A stretch of 64,000 bases of DNA from CALEMW01 sp035447065 (GTDB taxonomy: Bacteria > Krumholzibacteriota > Krumholzibacteriia > LZORAL124-64-63): contig DAOTGJ010000006.1 in NCBI GenBank assembly GCA_035447065.1, forward strand, positions 1-64,000, read 5' to 3'. The position numbers and the translations under genes were made by a program. Under the pieces are notes generated by a model that saw nothing but the letters and a program-made list of their open reading frames with translations, was not told the DNA's origin and searched no databases. How positions within the stretch are numbered: the first letter of the stretch is position 1; each line of letters begins with the position of its first letter. Below, one piece after another: positions 1-11,103 of the stretch.

Positions 1-51
<51 letters not shown>

Positions 52-125
52 AGTAAGGCTTCCAACCCTTGGTAGGAAGTCTACGGTAAGAACGGAATCG
101 TCGGTCTCGTACGCTATTCTCTTGT

Positions 126-151
126 CAAAAGTCGGGGGTTTCCCCCTTTTG
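126..151 (+). other. Terminator-like hairpin in the 16S-tRNA spacer
   Basis: CAAAA (126-130) pairs with TTTTG (147-151) and GGGGG (134-138) with CCCCC (142-146) around a TTT loop, with a GTC bulge. The CCCCCTTTT right arm resembles an intrinsic terminator. Because it lies inside a pre-rRNA, it is more likely a processing or antitermination-dependent element. The function is inferred; only the pairing is seen. Confidence 0.4.
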
Positions 152-167
152 GCGTGAGTTTTTCCGT

Positions 168-244
<77 letters not shown>

Positions 245-257
245 CGCTTACCATTAA

Positions 258-333
258 GGGGATATAGCTCAGTTGGGAGAGCGCCGGCTTTGCAAGCCGG
301 AGGTCGTCGGTTCGATCCCGACTATCTCCACCA
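258..333 (+). tRNA. alaT: tRNA-Ala (anticodon TGC)
   Basis: A 76-nt cloverleaf includes an encoded CCA. The acceptor GGGGATA pairs with TATCTCC with one G-U. The anticodon stem-loop is CCGGCTTTGCAAGCCGG with TGC at its centre, and the T-arm carries GGTTCGATCCC. It lies 13 nt after tRNA-Ile in the same spacer. Confidence 0.98.
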
Positions 334-417
334 GCCTCGGCTGAGGCATTCGATCTTTGATAACCGAATAGAGAGGGTAGAAGACAAAGACGCATCTTAC
401 GATGCATTCTCGTCTTT
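334..417 (+). promoter_or_regulatory. 23S leader: boxA-like element and processing stem
   Basis: CGATCTTTGATAAC at 351-364 resembles the boxA antitermination element commonly placed ahead of 23S. It is followed by a hairpin in which CAAAGACG (385-392) pairs with CGTCTTTG (411-418), with an inner GCATC/GATGC stem, immediately before the mature 23S 5' end. Assignment rests on position and resemblance. Confidence 0.45.
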
Positions 418-3412
<2,995 letters not shown>

Positions 3413-3417
3413 TTTTC

Positions 3418-3437
3418 CTTCCCCACTCGCGGGGAAG
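3418..3437 (+). other. Hairpin in the 23S-5S spacer
   Basis: CTTCCCC (3418-3424) pairs perfectly with GGGGAAG (3431-3437) across an ACTCGC loop, just past the 23S end. It is probably a pre-rRNA processing structure. There is no T-run, so it is not a terminator. Confidence 0.4.
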
Positions 3438-3503
3438 AGCGAGAATGAAGCGTTGGATGTGTCTTTCTGCCCTCTCTATTCGGCTATCAAGAATGCCACG
3501 ATT

Positions 3504-3620
3504 TTTCGGTGGCTTGGCGCAACGGAACCACCTGTTCCCATTCCGAACACAGAAGTGAAACGTTGTCGCGCCGATGGTACTGCACGGGTGACTGTGTGGG
3601 AGAGTAGGTAGCCGCCGAAA
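3504..3620 (+). rRNA. rrf: 5S rRNA
   Basis: This 117-nt gene has complementary ends TTTCGGTGGC and GCCGCCGAAA. It contains the conserved internal blocks CCCATTCCGAACACAGAAGT and CGCCGATGGTACTG. It is the last gene of the rRNA operon, eight bases before the terminator stem. Confidence 0.96.
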
Positions 3621-3628
3621 TACCTCGA

Positions 3629-3661
3629 GGGCGCCGGTCGCAGGACCGGCGCCCTTTTTTT
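3629..3661 (+). terminator. rRNA operon intrinsic terminator
   Basis: A perfect 11-bp GC-rich stem (GGGCGCCGGTC/GACCGGCGCCC) with a GCAG tetraloop is followed by seven T residues. This is a textbook factor-independent terminator closing the rRNA transcript. Confidence 0.95.
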
Positions 3662-3692
3662 GCCTTGCAACCGCCGCTTTTGCCTTGCAACC
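3658..3692 (+). repeat. 15-bp direct repeat TTTTGCCTTGCAACC
   Basis: TTTTGCCTTGCAACC occurs at 3658-3672 and again at 3678-3692, exactly 20 bp apart, starting in the terminator T-run. Both copies contain a -35-like TTGCAA. No matching -10 is obvious. It could be a slipped duplication or part of the promoter region of the following gene. Confidence 0.6.
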
Positions 3693-3753
3693 ACGGGGAA
3701 ACGGTCGGACACTCCGCCGCGAAACCCGAATCCGCATCCCGGAAGGAGCCGAT

Positions 3754-4224
3754 ATGCGCACCCTGCTGACCACCCTCGTCCTCACGCTCTGCATCACCGG
3801 CGCGGCCGTGGCCGGTCCGTCGGCCTTCGCCGGCCTGACCCTGCCCCTGGGAGACCTGGCCGACACCGCCGACATGGGCTATCACGGCGGTCTGCGTCTG
3901 CACTACCCCATCACGCCGCTGGTCTTCTCGGCTGGTCCGCAGGTGGCCTATCACCGGCTGCCCGGCAACGGCGACGACGTCACCAGCTTCCTGGAGCTCA
4001 TGGCCTCGGGACGCGTGACGCTGCCGGCCGGCCCCACCGTCTTCGCCGGCTTGGGCTACGCCCTGCCGGGCGGTGAGATCGGCGGCGTGGACATCGACGG
4101 CGACGCCGAATTCGTATGGGCCCTGGGCACCGGCACCAGCCTGATGCTCCTGGACCTGCAGGCCGAATGGCATCATCTTGGGGACGCCGATTTCGTGACC
4201 ATCAGCGCGGGCCTGGGCTTCTGA
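3754..4224 (+). CDS. Small outer-membrane beta-barrel-type protein
   Basis: The 156-aa product starts with a signal peptide (MRTLLTTLVLTLCITGAAVAG, cleavage near residue 21). The rest alternates Gly, aromatic and polar residues in short strands, and the protein ends in ...TISAGLGF. A terminal aromatic residue after a beta strand is typical of proteins inserted into the outer membrane by the BAM complex. The size fits an eight-stranded OmpA/OmpX-like barrel. The ATG was chosen because GGAAGGAG ends 5 nt upstream; a longer in-frame start at 3685 lacks a ribosome site and would bury the signal peptide. Thirty-six bases separate it from the acyl-CoA synthetase, so they may be co-transcribed. The specific role is unknown. 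Confidence 0.7.
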   Translation: MRTLLTTLVLTLCITGAAVAGPSAFAGLTLPLGDLADTADMGYHGGLRLHYPITPLVFSAGPQVAYHRLPGNGDDVTSFLELMASGRVTLPAGPTVFAGLGYALPGGEIGGVDIDGDAEFVWALGTGTSLMLLDLQAEWHHLGDADFVTISAGLGF

Positions 4225-4260
4225 TCAGCTTCCGGTCCGCCGTCTACGGAAGGACCGGGA

Positions 4261-6591
4261 ATGCCCGCCACCGAGCGCAACACCACCGCGGCGGCCTCGG
4301 CCCTGCTGCTCTCCGCCCTGGAGCGCAGCGGCGCCGAGGCCGTTCGTCTTCACGAGTACGAGACAGCCGTCCTGCTGAGGGACGCCGGCCTGGACGTGGC
4401 CGCGAGCCGCGCCCTGCCCGTGGCCGCGCCTCCCGCGCTGCGGGAACGCTGGGCCCAGGACGCCGCGGCCCTGGCCGCGCCCCACGGCCGACTGGTGCTG
4501 AAGATCCTGGGGCGCGACATCCTGCACAAGAGCGACGTGGGCGGCGTGCGCCTGCTGGACGTGCCTGGCGCGGACGGCGCGGAGATGATCCTGGCCGCCG
4601 CCGACGAGCTGCTGAACACGGTGCGCCGGCGCGGCGACGCCGCGGCTATCGAGGGCGTGCTGGCGGCCGCCTTCACGCCCCATCGGGCCAACACGCCGGG
4701 GGCCGAGGTGCTCTTGAGCGTGCGGCAGGATCCGGCGTTCGGGCCCGTGGTGGTGGTGGGCGTGGGAGGCGTGCTCACCGAGTGGTACGGCAAGCTCAGC
4801 GGCGGCCGCAGCCGCCTCATCCTGCCGGCCGCCGGACTGGACGCGGCCACGGTGGCGGCCGCCGTGACCGCCCATCCCTCGCTGGCCCTGGTCTGCCGCC
4901 CGAGCCGGCTGCACGGGGAGGCCCCTCTGGACGTCTCCCGGCTGGTGGACGCGGTGCTCGCCCTCGCACGTCTGGCCGTGGCCCACGGCGCGGATCGTGC
5001 GGGACCCACCCTCGAGGAGCTGGAGATCAATCCCGCGGTGGTCAGCGAAGGGTGCCTCGTGGCCATCGACGGCGTGGGGCTGGTGTCGCGCCGACGCTGG
5101 CCCGAAGGAACGCGGCCCCTGCACCGCGTCGGCAATCTGCTGGACCCGCGCAGCGCCGTGGTGCTGGGCGCCAGCGCCAAGGGGACCAACCCCGGGCGCA
5201 TCATCCTGAACAACCTGCGGCGGTCGCCGGGGGTGGACCCGCGGCGCCTGCATGGGATCCATCCCCAGCAGGACGCCATCGACGGCGTGCCGTGCTTGCG
5301 CTCCCTGGCCGATCTGCCGGAGAAGGTGGATCTGGCGGTGGTCTGCATCCCCGCCGAAGGGGCGCGCGACGCCATCGCGGAGATCGTGGACGGCGATCGG
5401 GCCGAGTCCATCATCCTCATCCCCGGCGGCTTCGCGGAGGCTGGCCACGGCGACCTGGCGCGGGAGATCGAGACCGCCCTGCTCCGGGGGCACGCGCGGC
5501 CCGAGCAGGGTCCGGTGCTGGTGGGGGGCAACTGCCTGGGCATCGTCAGCCGCGACCGCTACAACACCTTCTTCCTCCCGGACTACAAGCTGCCCTTCCG
5601 GCCCGCCGCGGCGGGGGAGAACCTGGCGGTGGTGAGCCAGTCCGGGGCCTACGTGGTGACCTTCGCCAGCAACTACGACGGCCTGATCAATCCGCGGGCG
5701 AGCATCAGCTTCGGCAACCAGATGGACCTGACCGTCACCGACTTCCTGGAGCACTTCCTGACCGTGCCCGAGGTGGACGTAGTGGCCTGCTACGTGGAGG
5801 GGTTCCGCCCCGGCGACGGCGCGCGCTTCCTGGACGCCGCCCGCCGCGCCCGCGCCGCGGGCGTGAGCGTGCTCATGTTCAAGGCAGGCAAGACGCCCCT
5901 GGGCGCCAAGGCGGCCGCCAGCCACACCGCGTCGCTGGCGGGCGACTACGACGTGGCCGCGGCCTGCCTCGCGGACGCCGGCGTGACCGTGGCCGAGACC
6001 CTGGACGAGTTCGAGGACCTCATCCAGACCTTCACCCTGCTGCACCGGCGCCCGCCGCGCGGCCGCCGCACGGCGGTGGTGAGCAACGCCGGCTTCGAGT
6101 GCAGCACGGTCATGGACGTGGTGGGCGGCCTGGAGCTGCCCGGCTTCGATGCGGAGGTGCGCGCCGCCCTGGACGCCGCCCTGCCGGCCTTCGCCCACCG
6201 CGACAACCCGGTGGACGCCACCCCCATGGCCCCCACCGAGGCCTACGCCGCCACCGCGCGTGCGGTGCTGGCCAGTCCGGGCGTGGACGCCCTCATCCTG
6301 TCCGCCGTGCCCGTGACCCCGGCCCTGGACAACCTGCCCGCCGATCCCGCGCGGCACGGCGAGGACCTGGACGGTCCCGCGTCCCAGGCGAGCCTGTTCC
6401 GCGAGATCCTGGGCGCGTCGGACAAGCCCGCGGTGGTGGTGGTGGACTCGGGCCGTCTCTACGACCCCCTGGCCGACGCCCTGCGCACGGCCGGCATCCC
6501 CGTGTTCCGCAAGATCGACCGCGCGGGCCGCTGCCTGGCGCGTTACGTCCAGGCCCGTCTGCAGGACGCGGCCGTGGAGGGAGACCGATGA
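4261..6591 (+). CDS. Fused ADP-forming acetyl/acyl-CoA synthetase (beta-alpha order)
   Basis: This 776-aa enzyme matches the NDP-forming acyl-CoA synthetase (ACD) family, which interconverts acyl-CoA + ADP + Pi and acid + CoA + ATP. The N-terminal half is an ATP-grasp domain, with the hallmark HKSDVGGV around His89. The C-terminal half holds a Rossmann CoA-binding domain (AVVLGASAKGTNPGRIILNN from about residue 300), the GGNCLGI segment, and a succinyl-CoA-ligase-like part with the SHT motif (His555), which fits the phosphohistidine of the family. Most fused homologues have the CoA-binding half first, so this order is permuted. The start has GGAAGGA upstream. Its stop overlaps the sppA start (ATGA), so translation is coupled. 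It would act in the cytoplasm in acetate or branched-chain acyl-CoA fermentation; substrate preference cannot be read. Confidence 0.88.
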   Translation: MPATERNTTAAASALLLSALERSGAEAVRLHEYETAVLLRDAGLDVAASRALPVAAPPALRERWAQDAAALAAPHGRLVLKILGRDILHKSDVGGVRLLDVPGADGAEMILAAADELLNTVRRRGDAAAIEGVLAAAFTPHRANTPGAEVLLSVRQDPAFGPVVVVGVGGVLTEWYGKLSGGRSRLILPAAGLDAATVAAAVTAHPSLALVCRPSRLHGEAPLDVSRLVDAVLALARLAVAHGADRAGPTLEELEINPAVVSEGCLVAIDGVGLVSRRRWPEGTRPLHRVGNLLDPRSAVVLGASAKGTNPGRIILNNLRRSPGVDPRRLHGIHPQQDAIDGVPCLRSLADLPEKVDLAVVCIPAEGARDAIAEIVDGDRAESIILIPGGFAEAGHGDLAREIETALLRGHARPEQGPVLVGGNCLGIVSRDRYNTFFLPDYKLPFRPAAAGENLAVVSQSGAYVVTFASNYDGLINPRASISFGNQMDLTVTDFLEHFLTVPEVDVVACYVEGFRPGDGARFLDAARRARAAGVSVLMFKAGKTPLGAKAAASHTASLAGDYDVAAACLADAGVTVAETLDEFEDLIQTFTLLHRRPPRGRRTAVVSNAGFECSTVMDVVGGLELPGFDAEVRAALDAALPAFAHRDNPVDATPMAPTEAYAATARAVLASPGVDALILSAVPVTPALDNLPADPARHGEDLDGPASQASLFREILGASDKPAVVVVDSGRLYDPLADALRTAGIPVFRKIDRAGRCLARYVQARLQDAAVEGDR

Positions 6592-8327
6592 AGAAGTTCT
6601 GGATCGTGATCCTGGTGCTGATGGTCATGGGCTTCGGAGCCCTGGGCACCGCCTGGTGGTTCCTGCGTTCGCTGGACACCGACGTGGTGATGGGCGGCGA
6701 CGGCAACGTGCTCTACTGGGTGGTGGATCACGACTATCCGGAGTCGCGCCGCGAGGGCGCCCTGGCGCGCCTGATGCAGGGCGAGGGGCCGGTCCAGCAC
6801 GAGATGGTCCTGGCGCTGCGCCGGGCGGCGGCGGACCGCGGCGTGGACGGCCTCTTCCTGGAGATCCGCGCCCTGCCCACGAGCTGGGCCCAGGTGCAGG
6901 AGCTGCGCGACGCCGTGGCCTTCTTCCGGGCGTCGGGCAAGCCCGTGCACGCCTGGCTGGCCGCAGGCGGCAACGCCGAATACCAGCTCGCGCTGGCCGC
7001 CGACGCCGTCACCCTGGCCCCCGAGGGCATGCTGATGCTCCCGGGCGTCAGCGCCACCCTCACCTACGTGGCCGGCAGCCTGGACAAGCTGGGCATGCAG
7101 GCCGACTACGTGCACGTGGGGCGCTACAAGTCCGCGCCCGAGACCTACGAGCGCACCGGCCCCAGCGAGGCCAGCCGCGAGATGCTGGACGCCATCCTGG
7201 ACGGCACGTACGCGGACCTGGTGGACGCGGCGTCCGCGGCGCGGAGCCTGGATCCGGCCGCCGTGCGCGCGCTGTTCGACCGCGGCCTCTTCGACGCCGC
7301 CTCCGCCCTGGCCGCGGGCCTGGTGGACCGCGTGGACTACCTGCCGGACGCCCTGGACGCCGCCTTCCCCCAGGGGGAGACCCGCGATCTGGACGACTAC
7401 GCCTGGCTCGGCGGCCGCAAGCGCGGGCCGGAGGTGACGGTGGTGACGGTGGCGGGCACCATCGTGGACGGGGAGTCCAGCGACGGCGGCTGGAGCGGAG
7501 GTCCCAACGCCGGCAGCATCACCGTGGTGGACCAGCTGCAGGACTGCTACGACGACGAGCACGTGGCCGCGGTGATCCTGCGCGTGGACAGCCCCGGCGG
7601 CTCGGCCCTGGCCAGCGACCTCATCTGGAACGAGGTGCGGGCTCTGCGCGAGGTGAAGCCGGTGGTGGTCTCCATGGGCGGCATGGCCGCCTCGGGCGGC
7701 TACTACGTGGCCTGCGCCGCGGATTCGGTCTTCGCCCTGCCGGGCACCCTGACCGGGTCCATCGGCGTGTTCGCGGGCAAGATGGCGCGGGAGGAGTTCT
7801 TCGGGAGGATCGGCGTGACGCGCGAGGCCCTCACCCGCGGCGAGAACGCCCGCCTCTTCGACGACCACGCGCCCTTCACCCCCGACCAGCGCCGCCTGCT
7901 GCAGGCCCAGCTCGACGCCTTCTACGACCGCTTCGTGGAGAAGGTGGCCACGGGCCGCCGTCTGGAGAAGGCGCGGGCCGAGGCCGCGGCCCAGGGCCGG
8001 GTCTGGACCGGCCGCGACGCCCTGGCCGCGGGCCTGGTGGACGGCCTGGGCGGGCTGCCCCGCGCCATGGCTTCCGTGCGCGCCATGCTGGGGCTGCCGC
8101 CCGACGCCCCCCTGCACCTGACCACCTTCGAGGACGAGCGCACGCTGCTGGAGAAGGTGGTGCTGCGCAGCCTGGAATCCCGCGCGCCGGCCGTGACCGC
8201 CGGCGCCGTGACCGCGGGCGCCGTGCCGCCGTCCCTGGTTCGGGAGGCTGCCGCGGCCGCGGCGTGGACCGAACTGCTGGACGGACGGCCCCTGGCCCTG
8301 TCACCGGTCCGGGTCGAGCTCCGTTGA
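6588..8327 (+). CDS. sppA: Signal peptide peptidase SppA, 67K type
   Basis: This 579-aa protein has an N-terminal membrane anchor (residues 4-26) and two tandem S49/ClpP-fold domains, the layout of E. coli SppA. The catalytic dyad is visible: Lys181 in GRYKSAPE in the first half and Ser369 in MAASGGYY in the second. It degrades cleaved signal peptides in the membrane. It also has an Ala/Val-rich C-terminal tail with no assigned function. The start overlaps the preceding stop by ATGA. Its last 27 bp overlap the tail of the lipoprotein gene on the other strand. Confidence 0.93.
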   Translation: MKKFWIVILVLMVMGFGALGTAWWFLRSLDTDVVMGGDGNVLYWVVDHDYPESRREGALARLMQGEGPVQHEMVLALRRAAADRGVDGLFLEIRALPTSWAQVQELRDAVAFFRASGKPVHAWLAAGGNAEYQLALAADAVTLAPEGMLMLPGVSATLTYVAGSLDKLGMQADYVHVGRYKSAPETYERTGPSEASREMLDAILDGTYADLVDAASAARSLDPAAVRALFDRGLFDAASALAAGLVDRVDYLPDALDAAFPQGETRDLDDYAWLGGRKRGPEVTVVTVAGTIVDGESSDGGWSGGPNAGSITVVDQLQDCYDDEHVAAVILRVDSPGGSALASDLIWNEVRALREVKPVVVSMGGMAASGGYYVACAADSVFALPGTLTGSIGVFAGKMAREEFFGRIGVTREALTRGENARLFDDHAPFTPDQRRLLQAQLDAFYDRFVEKVATGRRLEKARAEAAAQGRVWTGRDALAAGLVDGLGGLPRAMASVRAMLGLPPDAPLHLTTFEDERTLLEKVVLRSLESRAPAVTAGAVTAGAVPPSLVREAAAAAAWTELLDGRPLALSPVRVELR

Positions 8328-9284
8328 GCGGCCGTAGAGCCTGAGGTCCAGGCCCTCGGGCAGGGTGCGCCACAGGCGCAGGGCGGCCACCTCGTCCGGA
8401 GAGGGGCCGTCGACCACCGGGCCGGACTCCCAGAGCAGGTGGATGCGGTCCCGGGAGTGCCCCCAGAGCTGGAGGGCGTGGGCGAGCTCGTGGGCCAGGC
8501 CGCGCACGGCGTAGCGCTCCAGATCCGGGCGGTCGTAGTTGTCGCCGGCCACGATGGTGATCAGCAGGGGGCGGCCCGCCGGGTCGCGGCGCAGCAGCCG
8601 CGCCCACATGGGCGGATGCAGGATCTCCCCGTCGCGGTGGACCAGGCGGATGCCCTCGGCGAAGACGGCGTCGGCGCCGAACAGGGGCGCTCCCCAGGCC
8701 GCTTCCCAACGGGCCGCCGCCACGGCCAGGCAGGCCGTCAGATCCACGGGGCCGTCGCCGGGCTCCCCGGGCGCGAGGGGGATGGGGTCGTGGGCCCAGC
8801 GGCGGACCACGCCCTCGTGCAGTCCGCGGGTCAGTTCGAGCAGCAGATGAAGAAGATCGGCGTAGTACGCCGACCGCAAGGGGATGCGCGGCAGGGGCAG
8901 GAGCTGCGGCGTGCCGGTCGTGCGGGTGGGGATCCGCTGCTCGTGCCAGGCGTCCGGCGCCGCCGGGACGAGGACCAGCGTGTCGGGGAGGGCCCAGCCC
9001 GGGCGTCCCCGCAGGCGCCAGGCGGCGCCGGCGGCGTTCCAGGCCAGGCGCGCCGGACCTCCCGTCGCGGGATCCGCGGCATCCGACCAGCGCCAGCGCG
9101 CGGAGCCGACGGGACCCGACAGGCGGCGCAGGACATCCGCCTGGGCGTCCGGCAGCTCCAGGCGGGCCTCGGTGGCGGCCGCGGGCGCCAGGGGCCGCTC
9201 GCCGCAGCCGGGCAGGGGCAGCAGCGCCGCGAGGACCGCGGCGACGGCGATGGGAATCGGAGCGCGGAATCGGTGTTGGGTCAT
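8301..9284 (-). CDS. Lipoprotein with HExxH zincin-like motif
   Basis: The 327-aa product starts with a lipoprotein signal (hydrophobic segment ending LLPLPGC, Cys about residue 27). The C-terminal region contains HELAHALQLWGH at residues 265-276, a zinc-peptidase HExxH helix with a further His at +11. Metzincins have their third His at +10 and a Gly at +7, so this is not a standard metzincin. The rest is not recognised. It is probably an envelope-anchored metallopeptidase, or an inactive relative. The gene runs toward sppA and overlaps its 3' end by 27 bp. ATG at 9284 is the only start that gives an intact lipobox. Confidence 0.65.
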   Translation of the reverse strand: MTQHRFRAPIPIAVAAVLAALLPLPGCGERPLAPAAATEARLELPDAQADVLRRLSGPVGSARWRWSDAADPATGGPARLAWNAAGAAWRLRGRPGWALPDTLVLVPAAPDAWHEQRIPTRTTGTPQLLPLPRIPLRSAYYADLLHLLLELTRGLHEGVVRRWAHDPIPLAPGEPGDGPVDLTACLAVAAARWEAAWGAPLFGADAVFAEGIRLVHRDGEILHPPMWARLLRRDPAGRPLLITIVAGDNYDRPDLERYAVRGLAHELAHALQLWGHSRDRIHLLWESGPVVDGPSPDEVAALRLWRTLPEGLDLRLYGRSTELDPDR

Positions 9285-9408
9285 GCCCGCGGTCAAGCCA
9301 GTCCCGTGCCCGCCGAAGAGGACGGGCTGCCGGGGCCCGGCCGCGGGCCGACGACGCCGCGCGGGGACGGCCGCGGGCCGAATCGTCGCCGCGCGGAGCC
9401 ATGAATCG

Positions 9409-9437
9409 TTGCCTCCGCAGGGGTGTTCGGATAGCCT
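9409..9437 (+). promoter_or_regulatory. Promoter of the wzz/BY-kinase pair
   Basis: TTGCCT (9409-9414), a 17-bp spacer and TAGCCT (9432-9437) form a sigma70-like promoter. An in-frame ATG at 9438 directly abuts the -10 and so cannot be translated from this transcript, which supports the ATG at 9480. Confidence 0.55.
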
Positions 9438-9479
9438 ATGCGGATTCTCGCGCCATCGGACCAACGGAAACGGGAGCTC

Positions 9480-11090
9480 ATGGACGATTTTCTGGACGAC
9501 GAGCAGCAGGGCGGATCTCCGTTCAATCCCATGGACATCCTGCGCCTCTTCCTGCGGCGCAAGTGGCTCTTCGTGGTGCCCTTCGTGCTCTGCCTGGGCA
9601 TGGCGTACGTGGCCATCCGCACCATGCAGCCCATCTACCAGTCCAGCGGCGAGATCCGGGTGGTGCGCAACGAATCCGCCTCGCGCACCATCCAGGAGGG
9701 CGTGCCCCGCTACACCCGCTCGCGCTACGCGGAGCGGGAGACCGAGACGCTGATCCGCACCACCATCGTCAGTCCCAAGTTCCTGCAGGGCGTGGTGCGG
9801 GACCTGGACCTGCACCACCATCCGTCGCTCATGACGGAGGGGGCCGTGCCGGCGGTGCTGTCGCCGGACAAGGAGAAGGCCCACGTGGCCGCCACGGCGC
9901 GCCAGATCGAGAAGATGATCCACGTGCGCTCGGTGGACGCCTTCATCTACCGCGTGAGCGTGCGCCACACGGATCCGGAGCTGGTCTACACCCTGGTGGA
10001 CGAGGTGGTGCACCGCTTCCTGGCGGAGGAGCAGGCCTCGCGGCTGGAGCAGGGGGAGTCGGAGCGCGACTTCCTCTCGGACCAGCGCGAGATCTACGAG
10101 CAGAACCTGCGCGAGGCCCAGAACCGGCTGTCCGAGTTCCAGCGGACCATGGTCAACTCGTCCCTGGGCGGCAATCCGGTGAACGAGGCCAACCTGGCCC
10201 GCGCGGCGGACGTGCTGACGCGGCTGCGCACCCAGATCCAGTCCGACCGCCAGAACAAGATGGGCCCCCAGCGCACCGAGGCCGTGGCCGTGCTGCCCAC
10301 GGTGGACCGCTTCCTGGTGGACCTCAAGGGCGAGCCCAGCGTGAGCGACCTGATGGACGAGCTCACGGAGATGGAGACCGACTTCGCGGTGGCGCAGTTC
10401 ACGGACAGCGGCCGCGGCCGCGACCAGACCCTGCTGGGCACCTCGCGCGTGGCGCTGGACGATCTCATCGGCCGCCGTACGGAGGAGGAGTACGGGCAGA
10501 TGAGCATCATGTCCCGTACCGCCGTGTCGCGCTACCTGTACGACGCCCTCTACCTGGACATCCTGCAGGGCGTGGTCCAGTCCCTGGACGACAACATCGC
10601 CGCCTACCGCCGCTTCATGACGCGGCAGCCGGAGCAGTCGGCCACCCTGAGCCGCCTGCTGCGCGAGGTGCAGAGCGCCCAGGACATGCTGGGCACGCTG
10701 GACTCGGACATCCGGCGGCAGAACCTGAGCCTGGCGGCCAACATGTCCGCCATCGGCTACCAGATGGAGATCTACGACGAGCCGCGTCCGCCGCTGTATC
10801 CGGTGGAGCCCGACAAGAAGAAGCTGGGCGTCATGGGCGGCGCGCTGGCCCTGGCCATCGGCGTGGGCCTGGTGCTGCTGGCGGAGATGCTGGACCGCTC
10901 CTTCAAGTCCGTGCGACAGATCGAGAAGACCCTGGGCGTGACCGTGATCGGCACGCTGCCCCAGATCAAGGACGGCCCCTTCGAGGCCTACCGGCGCCGG
11001 CGCATCCTGCGCTGGGTGCTGATGATCGTGGCGGTGCTGGTGCTGGCGGCCGTGGGCTTCCTGTGGCTCTACCCCAAGCTGACGGCCTGA
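9480..11090 (+). CDS. Wzz/PCP-type polysaccharide chain-length determinant
   Basis: This 536-aa inner-membrane protein has a short cytoplasmic N-terminus with FNPMDILRLFLRRKW, then TM1 (KWLFVVPFVLCLGMAYVAI). A long periplasmic, partly coiled-coil region follows. Near the C-terminus come a TM segment (LGVMGGALALAIGVGLVLLA), a basic cytoplasmic stretch and a final TM (WVLMIVAVLVLAAVGFLWLY). This matches the Wzz/GumC/ExoP polysaccharide co-polymerase family, which sets chain length in Wzy-dependent polymerisation. The start at 9480 follows GGGAG; an upstream ATG at 9438 touches the promoter. Thirteen bases later lies a cognate tyrosine kinase, the usual pairing. Confidence 0.85.
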   Translation: MDDFLDDEQQGGSPFNPMDILRLFLRRKWLFVVPFVLCLGMAYVAIRTMQPIYQSSGEIRVVRNESASRTIQEGVPRYTRSRYAERETETLIRTTIVSPKFLQGVVRDLDLHHHPSLMTEGAVPAVLSPDKEKAHVAATARQIEKMIHVRSVDAFIYRVSVRHTDPELVYTLVDEVVHRFLAEEQASRLEQGESERDFLSDQREIYEQNLREAQNRLSEFQRTMVNSSLGGNPVNEANLARAADVLTRLRTQIQSDRQNKMGPQRTEAVAVLPTVDRFLVDLKGEPSVSDLMDELTEMETDFAVAQFTDSGRGRDQTLLGTSRVALDDLIGRRTEEEYGQMSIMSRTAVSRYLYDALYLDILQGVVQSLDDNIAAYRRFMTRQPEQSATLSRLLREVQSAQDMLGTLDSDIRRQNLSLAANMSAIGYQMEIYDEPRPPLYPVEPDKKKLGVMGGALALAIGVGLVLLAEMLDRSFKSVRQIEKTLGVTVIGTLPQIKDGPFEAYRRRRILRWVLMIVAVLVLAAVGFLWLYPKLTA

Positions 11091-11103
11091 CCGGGAGGAC
11101 CGC

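Noticed and set aside
265..333. Short frames over the tRNA genes
   Set aside because: They overlap complete cloverleaf tRNAs and have no ribosome site.
8428..8496. Classification of the lipoprotein as a metzincin
   Set aside because: The third His is one residue too far and the Gly at +7 is missing, so only the HExxH is claimed.
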